A stretch of 64,000 nt of DNA, taken from NCBI GenBank assembly GCA_963775805.1, contig CAVZKG010000007.1, forward strand, positions 1-64,000, written 5' to 3'. The notes beneath the pieces are model-generated. The model saw only the letters and a program-made list of their open reading frames with translations. It searched no databases and was not told where the DNA came from. The stretch is from JAFAMB01 sp963775805 (GTDB lineage: Bacteria > Verrucomicrobiota > Verrucomicrobiia > Chthoniobacterales > JAFAMB01). Below are positions 52,104-60,711 of the stretch, in pieces. The translations under genes and the position numbers were made by a program. Numbering within the stretch: the stretch's first letter is position 1; every line of letters starts with the position of its first letter.

Positions 52104-53885
52104 TCAATTCTTCTGCCCCATCGGTGTCCCCAAATACTCCGGTTGCGCTGTCGCTCCTACGTCACCGTATCGATTAGTATCTCGTTGTAGGAAAAGAACA
52201 GCTGACCTCGTTTCGACCCCATCGGGTGAGACCGCAACGACTGGAATCTCAAATTCGTTGTCAGGGAAGATGAAGTGATAACGGAATGTGCCGTCCGGCT
52301 GAAGTTGCACTGGTCGACCTGCTATCGTGACTTTTGCTTGCGGATCGGTTCCGCCATAAAAGATCACTTCGGCGTTCACGTGCATGAAAAACTCGCGTCC
52401 GCCAAAGGGCTGAGCGCTCCAACTGGCCCCAAATCCACTGGAGAGGCTGCTCTCAGAGAGGAGCTCGCTCCAACTCGAAAGACCAAATTCCAAGCCGCTC
52501 CAGCTGGAGAGGCCCCAACTTGATAACTGCTCGGATGCCAATCCGGACTCGAGCGAATAGGAACTCACGCTGTACGAGCTAAACGCTTTCTCCCAGCTCG
52601 ATAGAACTTCGCTGCTGAGGCTGTATGAACTGAGAAGAGTTCCCCAGCTCGATGTGATTTCACTGAGTCCCGTTTCCCAGCTTGCGAGCATCTGGCTGCT
52701 CACTCCGTAAGAACTGAGGACCGATTCCCATTTACCAAAAATTTCACTGACGCCGGTCTGCCAGCTTGCCAGCGACTCGCTACTGAGCCCATAAGAGCTG
52801 ATCGCGCCACTAAAACTGGACGCGATTTCGCCGAGTCCAGCGCGCCAGCTTGCAAGCACTTCGCTTCCAAGCCCGAGCGAAACAAGTGCTCGTTCCCATT
52901 TCGAAATGATAGAGCTGACGCCTACCTGCCAGCTTGAGAGTGTTTCGCTGCCGCCGAGCAAAGCTCCAGACGATACTCCGCCGAGCAAAGCTCCAGACGA
53001 TAGTCCGCCGAATTCAGCGCCTCCAAAGCTGCTTACTGCAGCGCTGGACATTTCCTGCCTTACGAATTCCTGGATGGAACCGCTGAATAAACTCGACTCG
53101 CCGGGCGCCAGCAACGTCGCCAAGCGGCCTTTCGCGAGCAGTTCGCTAGCCGATTCCGAGTCTAGACGTCCACTCAATTCGGCATGGAGAAAGTGCAGAA
53201 CTTCCTGTGAACTCATGGAGAAGAGCCGATCGAGAAAGTCCTTTCCGAGCAATGTCTCGAGAACTTTGACCTGTTCGCTGCCCCAGCTTGAAACTCCTTC
53301 CGAACTGCCGATTGCCGCTTGCTGTAGACGGGCCAACGTGTCAGCGAGCGGCTGACCGTCGGATCGAGCAGACGAAATTACGTCCAGAAGAAAATTGAAA
53401 CTTAGATGAAACGGGACGGTCGCAAATTGGGTATCCCAGTTCGGGCTGATCGATTCCGGCGGTGTTTGGGCTGGGCCGGCCTTTTCGACAACGGTTCGTT
53501 CGTCGTTCGCATCCCGATACCCAAAGAGAACTTTATACGAGGCTGCCGCGGCTTTGACCGGGATATACCAGTTACGCGCGACCTCGTTGATTTCGATAGT
53601 CGACTCGAGTTCATCTTCCCGGTAGACTTCGAGGAACAGCTTTCTCGGTTTCGGGAATTTCGAATAATCAAAATCCCAATACGTGAACAGCCAATGCGGA
53701 TCACGAGCGATCAAAAACATATCGCCGTATCCTGCCGGCAGTGCTCCCAAGTCCTCAAACTTCAGTTTGTCTTCCGGGTCGCTGGGACCCGTAGCCGTCG
53801 TTCCCGGCACCGACACTTTTTCATCCTGTGTCAGATCGGCCGCTCTTCGCGAGTCACTATTTTTCTGAGTACCTTTTTTGCTCAT
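52104..53885 (-). CDS. DUF4912 protein with Ser/Trp-rich tandem repeats
   Basis: A 593-residue protein in three parts. A polar basic N-terminus (1-42) precedes a DUF4912 domain at about 43-170 (LPAGYGDMFLIARDPHWLFTYWDF, LEVYREDE, NWYIPV, YKVLFGYR). Residues about 300-480 are Ser, Trp and Gly rich, with four 28-residue repeats of pattern S-E-x-L-A-S-W-x-x-G-(V/L)-S-E-I (DNA 52614-52949) and an extra half copy. A 65-residue C-terminal beta domain follows (NAEVIFYGGTDPQAKVTIAGRPV). No signal peptide is seen. The function is unknown; the repeats suggest a filament, adhesive or scaffold role, which is inference. Confidence 0.8.
   Translation of the reverse strand: MSKKGTQKNSDSRRAADLTQDEKVSVPGTTATGPSDPEDKLKFEDLGALPAGYGDMFLIARDPHWLFTYWDFDYSKFPKPRKLFLEVYREDELESTIEINEVARNWYIPVKAAAASYKVLFGYRDANDERTVVEKAGPAQTPPESISPNWDTQFATVPFHLSFNFLLDVISSARSDGQPLADTLARLQQAAIGSSEGVSSWGSEQVKVLETLLGKDFLDRLFSMSSQEVLHFLHAELSGRLDSESASELLAKGRLATLLAPGESSLFSGSIQEFVRQEMSSAAVSSFGGAEFGGLSSGALLGGVSSGALLGGSETLSSWQVGVSSIISKWERALVSLGLGSEVLASWRAGLGEIASSFSGAISSYGLSSESLASWQTGVSEIFGKWESVLSSYGVSSQMLASWETGLSEITSSWGTLLSSYSLSSEVLSSWEKAFSSYSVSSYSLESGLASEQLSSWGLSSWSGLEFGLSSWSELLSESSLSSGFGASWSAQPFGGREFFMHVNAEVIFYGGTDPQAKVTIAGRPVQLQPDGTFRYHFIFPDNEFEIPVVAVSPDGVETRSAVLFLQRDTNRYGDVGATAQPEYLGTPMGQKN
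52614..52949 (-). repeat. four 84-bp in-frame repeats
   Basis: Units run 52949-52866, 52865-52782, 52781-52698 and 52697-52614, each encoding 28 residues with Trp at position 7 and a Ser-Ser-Tyr or Ser-Leu pair near the end. DNA copies have diverged while the protein pattern is kept. A degenerate fifth copy follows to about 52540. Confidence 0.85.
52948..53005 (-). repeat. 27-bp direct repeat
   Basis: The minus strand encodes GGxSSGALL twice in a row, from two nearly identical 27-bp copies around 52949-53004 (differing at single bases). It lies just upstream of the 28-residue repeats in the same gene and is a recent slippage-type duplication. Confidence 0.7.
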
Positions 53886-54028
53886 TTTTAACCCTCAGGC
53901 GCGCGCCGGGGGGCTCGCACCCGCCAATCGTGAGCCAAATCTGGTGAAATGCAAATTGAATTTGGCGGCACAACAGCGACGGGTTCGACCCTCCTGCTGA
54001 CACGTCAAGTTTGGATTTGGGTTCTGTT

Positions 54029-54805
54029 TTATTCGCCGCTTATGACTGCCGACTGAGATAGCGCCTCGCTGATCGACGATTCTTTTGACGTGAGGCCTGC
54101 AAGATAACCGTTCTTCGCGGGGAGCGTGCCCGAGTATTCGATGTTCGCAGGCAATTCGAGTCGGGAAAATATCGCGTAGGCAATCCGGGATCGTGGCACC
54201 TCCTTATCACCGTAGCCCCCTGGCTGATTGCTCGACCAAAAAAGAACCCGTTCCACGCCGTCCACAACCGTTTGTCCCAAATAAATCACGGAATGGCCGT
54301 GTTCGCGTCGGCCGACGGCCGTATTCCAAAATATCTTCATGAAATCGCCGGGCTTTGCCTCATCGAATGAGGTGAAATTGCGTCCGAGTCGCAGTTCGCG
54401 GAAAAGACAGGCAGTACCGGGACCGTTTGCATTCCAGCGGCCCCAGATCCCAACTCCGTCCGGTTGCCCTCGAATAGCGAGTGCCTGAGCGACATTTGGC
54501 CCGAATTGCGATTCCGGCACGAGCGATTTGATGGCCTGAACGAAAACCAGGTAAGTCGCCCCTGAGCAGTAAGTCGTTGGAGCGGCAGATGGATCAACGC
54601 GAAGCTGGCCCCCCTGTACCTGAACAGCCGCTTGGAGATCGCGCGTGGCGCTTGCGGTTGCCGAATATCCACCGCCCACCGGCATCGACTTCGTCAGCGA
54701 GACGATCACCACGTTCGGATCTTTCGACATGAAAGGGATTCCCTGACCGCAAACTACGGAACAACAAAACAGCAACAGGCTCAGAACCGTCGGACAGCGA
54801 TTCAT
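54029..54805 (-). CDS. secreted papain-like (NlpC/P60- or CHAP-like) protein
   Basis: A 258-residue protein with a signal peptide (VLSLLLFCCSVVCGQG, cleavage near 20). The core resembles cysteine-amidase folds: Cys80 at the start of a helix (TYCSGATYLVFVQAI), the PGD block KPGDFMKIFW at 151-160, His171 in REHGHSVIYLG and Asn193 in WSSNQ. That order matches a Cys-His-Asn arrangement. I cannot name the family. It may cleave peptidoglycan or a peptide in the periplasm. Its start overlaps the stop of the membrane protein at 54802 by 4 bp, so the two are coupled. Confidence 0.6.
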   Translation of the reverse strand: MNRCPTVLSLLLFCCSVVCGQGIPFMSKDPNVVIVSLTKSMPVGGGYSATASATRDLQAAVQVQGGQLRVDPSAAPTTYCSGATYLVFVQAIKSLVPESQFGPNVAQALAIRGQPDGVGIWGRWNANGPGTACLFRELRLGRNFTSFDEAKPGDFMKIFWNTAVGRREHGHSVIYLGQTVVDGVERVLFWSSNQPGGYGDKEVPRSRIAYAIFSRLELPANIEYSGTLPAKNGYLAGLTSKESSISEALSQSAVISGE

Positions 54806-55449
54806 AGGAACAGGTCAAGATATTTGCGGGCGCGCTCAACGGGATCGGATAGACCCGCCACGGCCGTAAAATCACCGCGAATCGCTTCGAGCGAATATTT
54901 CTCCGCCTCGATCTCTTTGCGCGATCTGTAGCCACGTCTTCTCAAAGCATCTGTCAATCCGTTCCGGCCCTGATAAGAGTATTGCAGTTGGAAAGCTGCA
55001 ATCGCGATAGTGAAGATCCAGGCGGCCCTCCTTCTTCCTCTGAGAAGAAGCAATGCGACCCCTGCGATGGTCAATGCCGCGCCTCCGCGATATACGAAGG
55101 TTTCGATCGGAACTTCATCCCTCAGCTCCTCGATGCGTTTGCTGAGAAGTTGGGTCGGCCGGTTTGCGTAGAAATGGACGCTACGCGCCGTGTCACGGTC
55201 GATCTCCTTGCGAGGTTTCATACTAGAGATCGAAGAACTGGCGGCTGGGTCCGCGGAGTTGAGAAACAGTTCCGCTTCTTTCGGTCCGGCTTCCTGATGG
55301 ATGCGGAGCAAGACTCTGTCTTGGAAATGAGCGGCGTGGATCGCGGCTTCGACGGCCTCAATCTTCGTTGAAAACGATGCTTCTTTGGATGGAGAACGAA
55401 ACCACCATTTTTCGTCAGCAAATACTACTTCGAAGAGGGTTTCCGGCAT
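54802..55449 (-). CDS. membrane protein of unknown function
   Basis: A 215-residue protein from ATG 55449 (MPETLFEVVFADEKWWFRSP). ATG 55488 adds 13 residues. Residues about 1-110 are soluble and charged, with a beta-rich start resembling a small sensor or DUF2188-like fold. Two hydrophobic segments, FVYRGGAALTIAGVALLLLRG and AAWIFTIAIAAFQLQYSYQG, form a hairpin in the membrane near 130-175, followed by an acidic tail. It is translationally coupled (ATGA) with the secreted protein downstream and divergent from lexA, about 130 bp away. Confidence 0.6.
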   Translation of the reverse strand: MPETLFEVVFADEKWWFRSPSKEASFSTKIEAVEAAIHAAHFQDRVLLRIHQEAGPKEAELFLNSADPAASSSISSMKPRKEIDRDTARSVHFYANRPTQLLSKRIEELRDEVPIETFVYRGGAALTIAGVALLLLRGRRRAAWIFTIAIAAFQLQYSYQGRNGLTDALRRRGYRSRKEIEAEKYSLEAIRGDFTAVAGLSDPVERARKYLDLFL

Positions 55450-55560
55450 ACACTGCAAGTTCGATTCAGGAAAGGGAGCTGGCAACAATCATCTGACGGC
55501 AGGCCGGAGTAAAGCGTTACGTGCGTATTCCCTCTTGCGCGAATTGTTTACGCCGGATAG

Positions 55561-55574
55561 TGTTCGATTGAACA
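55561..55574. promoter_or_regulatory. LexA box (TGTTC-N4-GAACA)
   Basis: TGTTCGATTGAACA is a perfect 5-4-5 palindrome seven bases before the lexA start codon. It matches the LexA-binding motif known for Verrucomicrobia. Its place at the ribosome-binding region means a bound repressor would block transcription just before the start codon. I found no second exact copy in the window. Confidence 0.8.
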
Positions 55575-55581
55575 TCTGGAT

Positions 55582-56193
55582 ATGTCTGAACTTACCAACC
55601 GGCAAAAAGAGGTTCTCAATTTCATTCGGCAACAACAGAGAGAAACCGGGTTCCCGCCTTCGAGCCGCGAAATCCAGGCCTATTTCGGGTTCCAAAGTCA
55701 AACTGCTGCGATGAACCATTTACGCGCTCTGGAACGAAAGGGCGTGATTAACAGAACTCCGGGAAAAGCTCGGTCGGCAGTTGATCCGAATTTGCGATTT
55801 CTTTCCGGATTCCGGCCTGTGCCGGTGCTTGGACAGATTCCAGCGGGTATGCCGGCGGAAGTTTCCGAAACGGGAGGCACAAAGTTGGGTGTCGACCTGG
55901 CGGCGTTTGGCGTTCAAGGCAATGCGGAAGTCTTTGCCGTAAAGGTTCGCGGGGATTCCATGATTGGCGCTCAGATCGCTGACGGGGATACCGTGCTTCT
56001 GCAGCAGCGTGTCCCAAAAAATCGGGAAATTGTTGCGGCGTTAATTGACGGTGAATCGACTTTGAAGCGTTATATCGTCAATCAAGGCGAACCATTTCTG
56101 AAGGCGGAGAATCCCTCCTATCCGGATCTCATTCCAGCTGCGGAACTCGTGATCCAAGGAGTTATGATCGGTCTGCTCAGACGGGTTCCCTGA
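55582..56193 (+). CDS. lexA: LexA SOS repressor
   Basis: A 203-residue repressor. The N-terminal winged helix is LTNRQKEVLNFIRQQQRETGFPPSSREIQAYFGF with the recognition helix about 40-52. The self-cleavage site is Ala88-Gly89 (GQIPAGMP). The catalytic Ser126 (VRGDSMIGA) and Lys162 (STLKRY) are present. Cleavage is triggered by RecA filaments after DNA damage. The LexA box directly upstream indicates autoregulation. The neighbours opgG and the 54802/55449 gene may be in the same regulatory area but have no box of their own. Confidence 0.95.
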   Translation: MSELTNRQKEVLNFIRQQQRETGFPPSSREIQAYFGFQSQTAAMNHLRALERKGVINRTPGKARSAVDPNLRFLSGFRPVPVLGQIPAGMPAEVSETGGTKLGVDLAAFGVQGNAEVFAVKVRGDSMIGAQIADGDTVLLQQRVPKNREIVAALIDGESTLKRYIVNQGEPFLKAENPSYPDLIPAAELVIQGVMIGLLRRVP

Positions 56194-56310
56194 ACCGAAT
56201 CTTCCTATCTCAAGCTGTCGCGCGCTTCTGTGGCGGTTGAGCGAGCCTTCTTCCAAAACGATTTTGCCAGTTGACTTGGACGAGAGGCTGTTGCCATCGT
56301 CATTCCGCGT

Positions 56311-57849
56311 ATGAAAATTTTTGCCCTCTTTCTCGCTCTGATATTGGTGCGTGCCGCAGTCGCCCAAGAGGAGAATGTGTTCGGGTATCGAGATGTCGTG
56401 CAGAAGGCTCAGGAACTTTCCAAACACGCTTTTGAAGTTCAGAATCAAGACTTGTCGCTCGAGATTCAGAATCTCGACTACGACCTTTATCGTCGGATCC
56501 GTTTTTTACCAGAGCACTCGATCTGGCCCGACGCGCCATATAGGCTTGGGTTTTTTCATCCGGGTTATTATTTCAAGCGGCGGGTCCTGTTTGAGGGGAT
56601 CGAAAAAGACCGACTGCGCGACATCCCTTTTTCGCCGGAATACTTTTACTACGATAAACCGCTCCAATTCAGTGGACATGAGACGTTCGTTGGCTTCAAG
56701 ACCTATGTCCCATCGAGTCAGCCCGGTGTGCAGGACGAATTCATGTCATTCCTCGGCGCCAGCTACTTTCGAGCGATAGCCAAAGGGCTGCACTGGGGTC
56801 TGTCGACCCGTGGTTTGGGAGTCAATACCGGGATCAACGGGCCTGAGGAATTTCCGGATTTTCGCGAATTCTGGATGCGCAAACCGAATCCCACGGATGA
56901 TCACCTTGAATTCTATGCACTATTGGACAGCGAGAGCCTCACGGGTGGGTACCAGTTCGATGTTCAGTACGGCGTGATCACTACCATCGATGTCAAAGCG
57001 ACAATTTTCATTCGGAAGAAACCCGAAGTGATCGTTATAGCGCCGTTGACGAGCATGTTCTACTTCGGTGGTAATACGGTGAATAAACCGACGCTCAAAC
57101 CCGACTATCAACCAACGGGCAAAACTGAATTTTCGATGAATAAGACGGACTTTCATCGCCGGGAATTTCGCCCTCAGGTGCATGATTCCGATGGGTTGCT
57201 GCTCGACACCGCATCAGGCGAAAAGCTTTGGGCGCCACTTAGTAATCCTCGGGCAGTGAATGTCCGTCTTTTTTCCAATATACTTTCCTATTCCCTCGTA
57301 CAGAGGGACCGGGACGTTAACGACTACCTCGATCGGGAGGCGGAATATCATATGCGACCGAGCGTCACGATGATTCCTAAGAGCGATTTTGGACCGGGAT
57401 ATGTCCGAATGCTCGAAATTCCGAGCAGCGACGAATACTCGGACAATGTCGTGGCCGGCTGGCAACCGCAGAATCTTCCGGAGCCCGGATCGAGCTTCGA
57501 GTTTGCGTATCAGCTGAAATGGCGTGGCGACGAACCGGACACAAACCAATTTCGAGTCCTTTCGACGACCGTACGACCAAGTCCAGGGTCGAATGAAACC
57601 CGGTTTGTGGTCGAGTATGGTAAGCCGGAAAGCGGGCAGACGATCCCGGTTGCAGAATTGAAGCCGTACATTCTGGCGGGGGCAGGGGGCCAGGTGAAGG
57701 ATGTCCAGTTTACGCCGACTGATCGAGGATGGTTGGTTGGCTTTACTGTATTCGATCCTGACAATTCACGGCCCTTGGATCTGAGCTGTGTTATACTGAG
57801 GCGCGACACCTTCTGCTCAGAGAAATGGCAATATCTGCTGAATATTTAA
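56311..57849 (+). CDS. opgG: periplasmic glucan biosynthesis protein OpgG
   Basis: A 512-residue exported protein with a signal peptide (MKIFALFLALILVRAAVAQ, cleavage near 19). MdoG/OpgG family blocks are FGYRDVVQKAQELSKHAFE, SPEYFYYDKPLQFSGHETFVGFKTY, KGLHWGLSTRGLGVNTG and HDSDGLLLDTASGEKLWAPLSNP. OpgG works in the periplasm to build or branch osmoregulated periplasmic glucans with the glucosyltransferase OpgH. Its end overlaps the next small gene by 25 bp, and opgH follows that gene. Length matches E. coli OpgG (511). Confidence 0.94.
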   Translation: MKIFALFLALILVRAAVAQEENVFGYRDVVQKAQELSKHAFEVQNQDLSLEIQNLDYDLYRRIRFLPEHSIWPDAPYRLGFFHPGYYFKRRVLFEGIEKDRLRDIPFSPEYFYYDKPLQFSGHETFVGFKTYVPSSQPGVQDEFMSFLGASYFRAIAKGLHWGLSTRGLGVNTGINGPEEFPDFREFWMRKPNPTDDHLEFYALLDSESLTGGYQFDVQYGVITTIDVKATIFIRKKPEVIVIAPLTSMFYFGGNTVNKPTLKPDYQPTGKTEFSMNKTDFHRREFRPQVHDSDGLLLDTASGEKLWAPLSNPRAVNVRLFSNILSYSLVQRDRDVNDYLDREAEYHMRPSVTMIPKSDFGPGYVRMLEIPSSDEYSDNVVAGWQPQNLPEPGSSFEFAYQLKWRGDEPDTNQFRVLSTTVRPSPGSNETRFVVEYGKPESGQTIPVAELKPYILAGAGGQVKDVQFTPTDRGWLVGFTVFDPDNSRPLDLSCVILRRDTFCSEKWQYLLNI

Positions 57850-58409
57850 CGCTGCTTCGAATCGGGATTGATTCGTCTCCAGAGTGGAAAGAGGCCTGGG
57901 AACGGATCAACGATTACCTTGATGCTTTGCGAACACCGGAGAGCGTCGATCGAGAGTTGATCCTGCTCACGAGTTTCGAACGCGCGATTGTGCGAAAACG
58001 TCAGGAGCCTCTGACGCCGGCGACTGAACTTGCATTTGAAGAAGCTCAGAAAACGCTCGACGAAGCTCTCAGACATCTGATCGGTGAAGCTGTTTCCGAA
58101 GATCGTCGATCGGTAGAGCAGCGCGTAAGACTCTATCTGACGGAGGGAGCGGACGGGAATTTGCTTGGAAGGACGGACGAGATGCCTGAAGAATTCCAAC
58201 AGGCGTTGCGAGAAGTCCGTCTGCAGGCAGCGCCCAATCTCCAAGTGGCGAGCATTGTGGCGCGCCCACTGGAGTTTTCTGCGCATGGAAAGGGGTTGAT
58301 TTCTTTGGCGGGAAAACTTTCGCCATTGGGCGCAAATCGCTTGATCGGCTGGATCATCGGACTTGGAATCCTTGGATTCCTGGTCGTAACCAGCCTTTAC
58401 AGAGCGTGA
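57825..58409 (+). CDS. tail-anchored protein between opgG and opgH
   Basis: A 194-residue protein starting 25 bp before the opgG stop, in another frame. Residues 1-165 are hydrophilic and mainly helical (WKEAWERINDYLDALRTPESVDRELILLTSFERAIVRKRQ), without Cys. The C-terminus LIGWIIGLGILGFLVVTSLY is a single membrane helix near 171-192, so it should be tail-anchored with its bulk in the cytoplasm. I know no such gene between opgG and opgH in enterobacteria. The tight overlap suggests a part in glucan synthesis or in OpgH control. Confidence 0.75.
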   Translation: MAISAEYLTLLRIGIDSSPEWKEAWERINDYLDALRTPESVDRELILLTSFERAIVRKRQEPLTPATELAFEEAQKTLDEALRHLIGEAVSEDRRSVEQRVRLYLTEGADGNLLGRTDEMPEEFQQALREVRLQAAPNLQVASIVARPLEFSAHGKGLISLAGKLSPLGANRLIGWIIGLGILGFLVVTSLYRA

Positions 58410-58467
58410 TTTCTCGGCAAACGTTTCGAGCTGGCTTAGAAATCTAATTTGGCTTCCGGTCAGATTT

Positions 58468-60585
58468 ATGAGTGATAAAGATCGTTCAGGGAGATTCGTT
58501 CAGCTGATTTCGACAGTCGACGACGCAGCAGTGATTCAACGAAAGATTGAACAGCGTCGTTGGGCGGTCGCATATGTCACCTTTGGGATTTTTGCTCTCG
58601 GGCTTTGGATGATGATCGACATCGTCGGGGCGCGTGGCTGGACTTCGCTTGAGGTCGCCGACATCGTCATTTTCGCAATCCTGTTCGCGAGTCTTTCATT
58701 TGGATTTACGCAGGCGTTTCTCGGCTTTTTGGTTCTCGCGGAAGGGCATGAACCCCTTAAGATCACGAATACACTCGATGAACAGACGCCGCTGGCTTCG
58801 ACGGCAGTGGTTATGCCGGTGTTCAATGAAGACGCCGAGACTGTGTTTGGGAATATTCGGGCGCTGTACGAATCGCTACAGCAAAGACAGGAGCTTGATT
58901 CGTTTGATTTTTATATCCTGAGCGATTCGACGGACCCTGCAAAAGTGGTCGAAGAAGAATTGGCCTGGTCAGATATCTGCCGTCAAATCAACGGGTTCGG
59001 CAAAATCCATTACCGCCGCCGGAAGCTTCCGGTGAATCGAAAGAGTGGCAATATCGCGGACTTCTGCAGGCGCTGGGGCTACCGTCACCGGTATATGGTT
59101 GTTCTGGACGCGGACAGTTTGATGACCGGTTCCGCCGTTGCCACTCTAGTTCGGCTAATGGAGTCAAACCCTCGTGCAGGAATTATCCAGACGATGCCTC
59201 GACTCGTAAAAGCGGAGACGTTATTTGGTCGGATTCAACAATTCGCTTCGCGGGCTTACAGTTCAATTTTTGCTGCGGGCCTGAATTTCTGGCAACAAGG
59301 CGCGGGTAATTACTGGGGCCACAACGCTATCATTCGAGTGTCGCCTTTCCTGTCCAGTTGCGCGCTCCCGGGTTTGCCCGGGAAGGAACCACTCGGAGGG
59401 CGGGTGCTCAGCCACGACTTCGTTGAAGCGGCCCTGATGCGGAACGCGGGATGGGATGTCTGGTTCGCGTACGACGTGGATGGCAGTTATGAGGGCTTAC
59501 CTCCAAACCTGACAGAATATGTCAAAAGGGACCGTCGTTGGTGCCAGGGGAACCTGCAGCACATGTGGTTTCTACTGGCTCAGAATATTCGTCCGATCAG
59601 CCGGGTTCACCTGGTGCAGGGAATATTAGCGTACGCTTCGGCACCTTTACTGGTGTTGTTTGTTCTTTTCGGCGCGCTGCAGGCAGGGATTGACCGGTTG
59701 CAGGCAAGACCTGGATCGATTTCGTGGGCCCCCGCCGGTGTGCTGTTTATCATGACTCTAATCTTGTTGTTCGGTCCGAAGGTTTTGAGTCTGCTCCATC
59801 TTTTCGCCCGGCCAAAAGAGGTCGCTTCTTACGGGGGAGCAGTGCGAGTTCTGGCCAGTGCAATAGTCGAAACGCTGTTCTCGATAGTGACTGCTCCAGT
59901 GCTGGTCTGGTTTCATACCAAATTTGTCCTGCGCAATATCGCTGGCCAGACTGTCACGTGGAATACCCAGACGCGAGACGGGGGTTTAGGACCGGGATGG
60001 AAAGAAATTTTTCGTGAATATTGGCCCTTGCCGTTTGCAGGGCTCGGACTTGGGGCATTGGCATGGTGGATTGGTCCAACCTATCTGGCCTGGATTTCTC
60101 CGCTGCTATTCGGGTTGGTGGCCGCGATCCCACTTGCCCGGGTCAGTGCCCGGACTGATCTGTTTCGTGGTCTCTTCAAGACGCCGGAGGAGCTTTATCC
60201 TCCGCAAGAACTTGCGGCAGAATTTCGATTGCAGCTCAGAGATGGGGACCAGTTTGTTCATGCGGTCCTGGATCCATTTTACAATGCCGTGCACGTTGCG
60301 CTTCAGCGGGCCAGAGAGATCGAGTCTCCCGGTGTCGATGGCTATGTCGAATCGCTCGCAACAAAGCTTTTCAAAGAGGGGCCTGATTCATTGAGTTCCC
60401 AGCAAAAGCGAGCCCTTCTAGCCGACGGCGAAACCCTAGCTTATTTGCACAACCTTGTCTGGAAGACTCCGTCGGATATGATGAACCCGGCGTGGGCTCG
60501 TGCATTGGCCCAGTATCGTTCTTCATTCCACCAGTCTCGTTCGAAGTCAGAAGATTCCGCGCGAAAGCAGCCCGTGCTGGTTTAA
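58468..60585 (+). CDS. opgH: glucosyltransferase OpgH for periplasmic glucans
   Basis: A 705-residue inner-membrane GT2 glycosyltransferase that polymerises and translocates glucan from UDP-glucose. N-terminal helices (about 35-95) precede the catalytic domain with VVMPVFNEDAE, the metal-binding LDADSLM and the acceptor/processivity block VKRDRRWCQGNLQHMWFL. Further helices occur at about 370-560. Shorter than E. coli OpgH (847) mainly at its N-terminus. It lies 58 bp after the tail-anchored gene. Confidence 0.94.
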   Translation: MSDKDRSGRFVQLISTVDDAAVIQRKIEQRRWAVAYVTFGIFALGLWMMIDIVGARGWTSLEVADIVIFAILFASLSFGFTQAFLGFLVLAEGHEPLKITNTLDEQTPLASTAVVMPVFNEDAETVFGNIRALYESLQQRQELDSFDFYILSDSTDPAKVVEEELAWSDICRQINGFGKIHYRRRKLPVNRKSGNIADFCRRWGYRHRYMVVLDADSLMTGSAVATLVRLMESNPRAGIIQTMPRLVKAETLFGRIQQFASRAYSSIFAAGLNFWQQGAGNYWGHNAIIRVSPFLSSCALPGLPGKEPLGGRVLSHDFVEAALMRNAGWDVWFAYDVDGSYEGLPPNLTEYVKRDRRWCQGNLQHMWFLLAQNIRPISRVHLVQGILAYASAPLLVLFVLFGALQAGIDRLQARPGSISWAPAGVLFIMTLILLFGPKVLSLLHLFARPKEVASYGGAVRVLASAIVETLFSIVTAPVLVWFHTKFVLRNIAGQTVTWNTQTRDGGLGPGWKEIFREYWPLPFAGLGLGALAWWIGPTYLAWISPLLFGLVAAIPLARVSARTDLFRGLFKTPEELYPPQELAAEFRLQLRDGDQFVHAVLDPFYNAVHVALQRAREIESPGVDGYVESLATKLFKEGPDSLSSQQKRALLADGETLAYLHNLVWKTPSDMMNPAWARALAQYRSSFHQSRSKSEDSARKQPVLV

Positions 60586-60711
60586 GTAACGGTCCGTGGT
60601 TTACGGCTTACGGGTCCAAACCAGGAACTGGAACTCCAACGCCCAAACCTGAACTCGTAAACCTCTGGTCTCGACAATGCGGCCGAAGGAGGCATTCTTA
60701 TCAGGCTTTAA

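Noticed and set aside
53981..54002. possible tRNA T-arm (GGGTTCGACCC) upstream of the DUF4912 gene
   Set aside because: The stem does not extend beyond three base pairs in a tRNA-like fold and no acceptor, D or anticodon arms are found.
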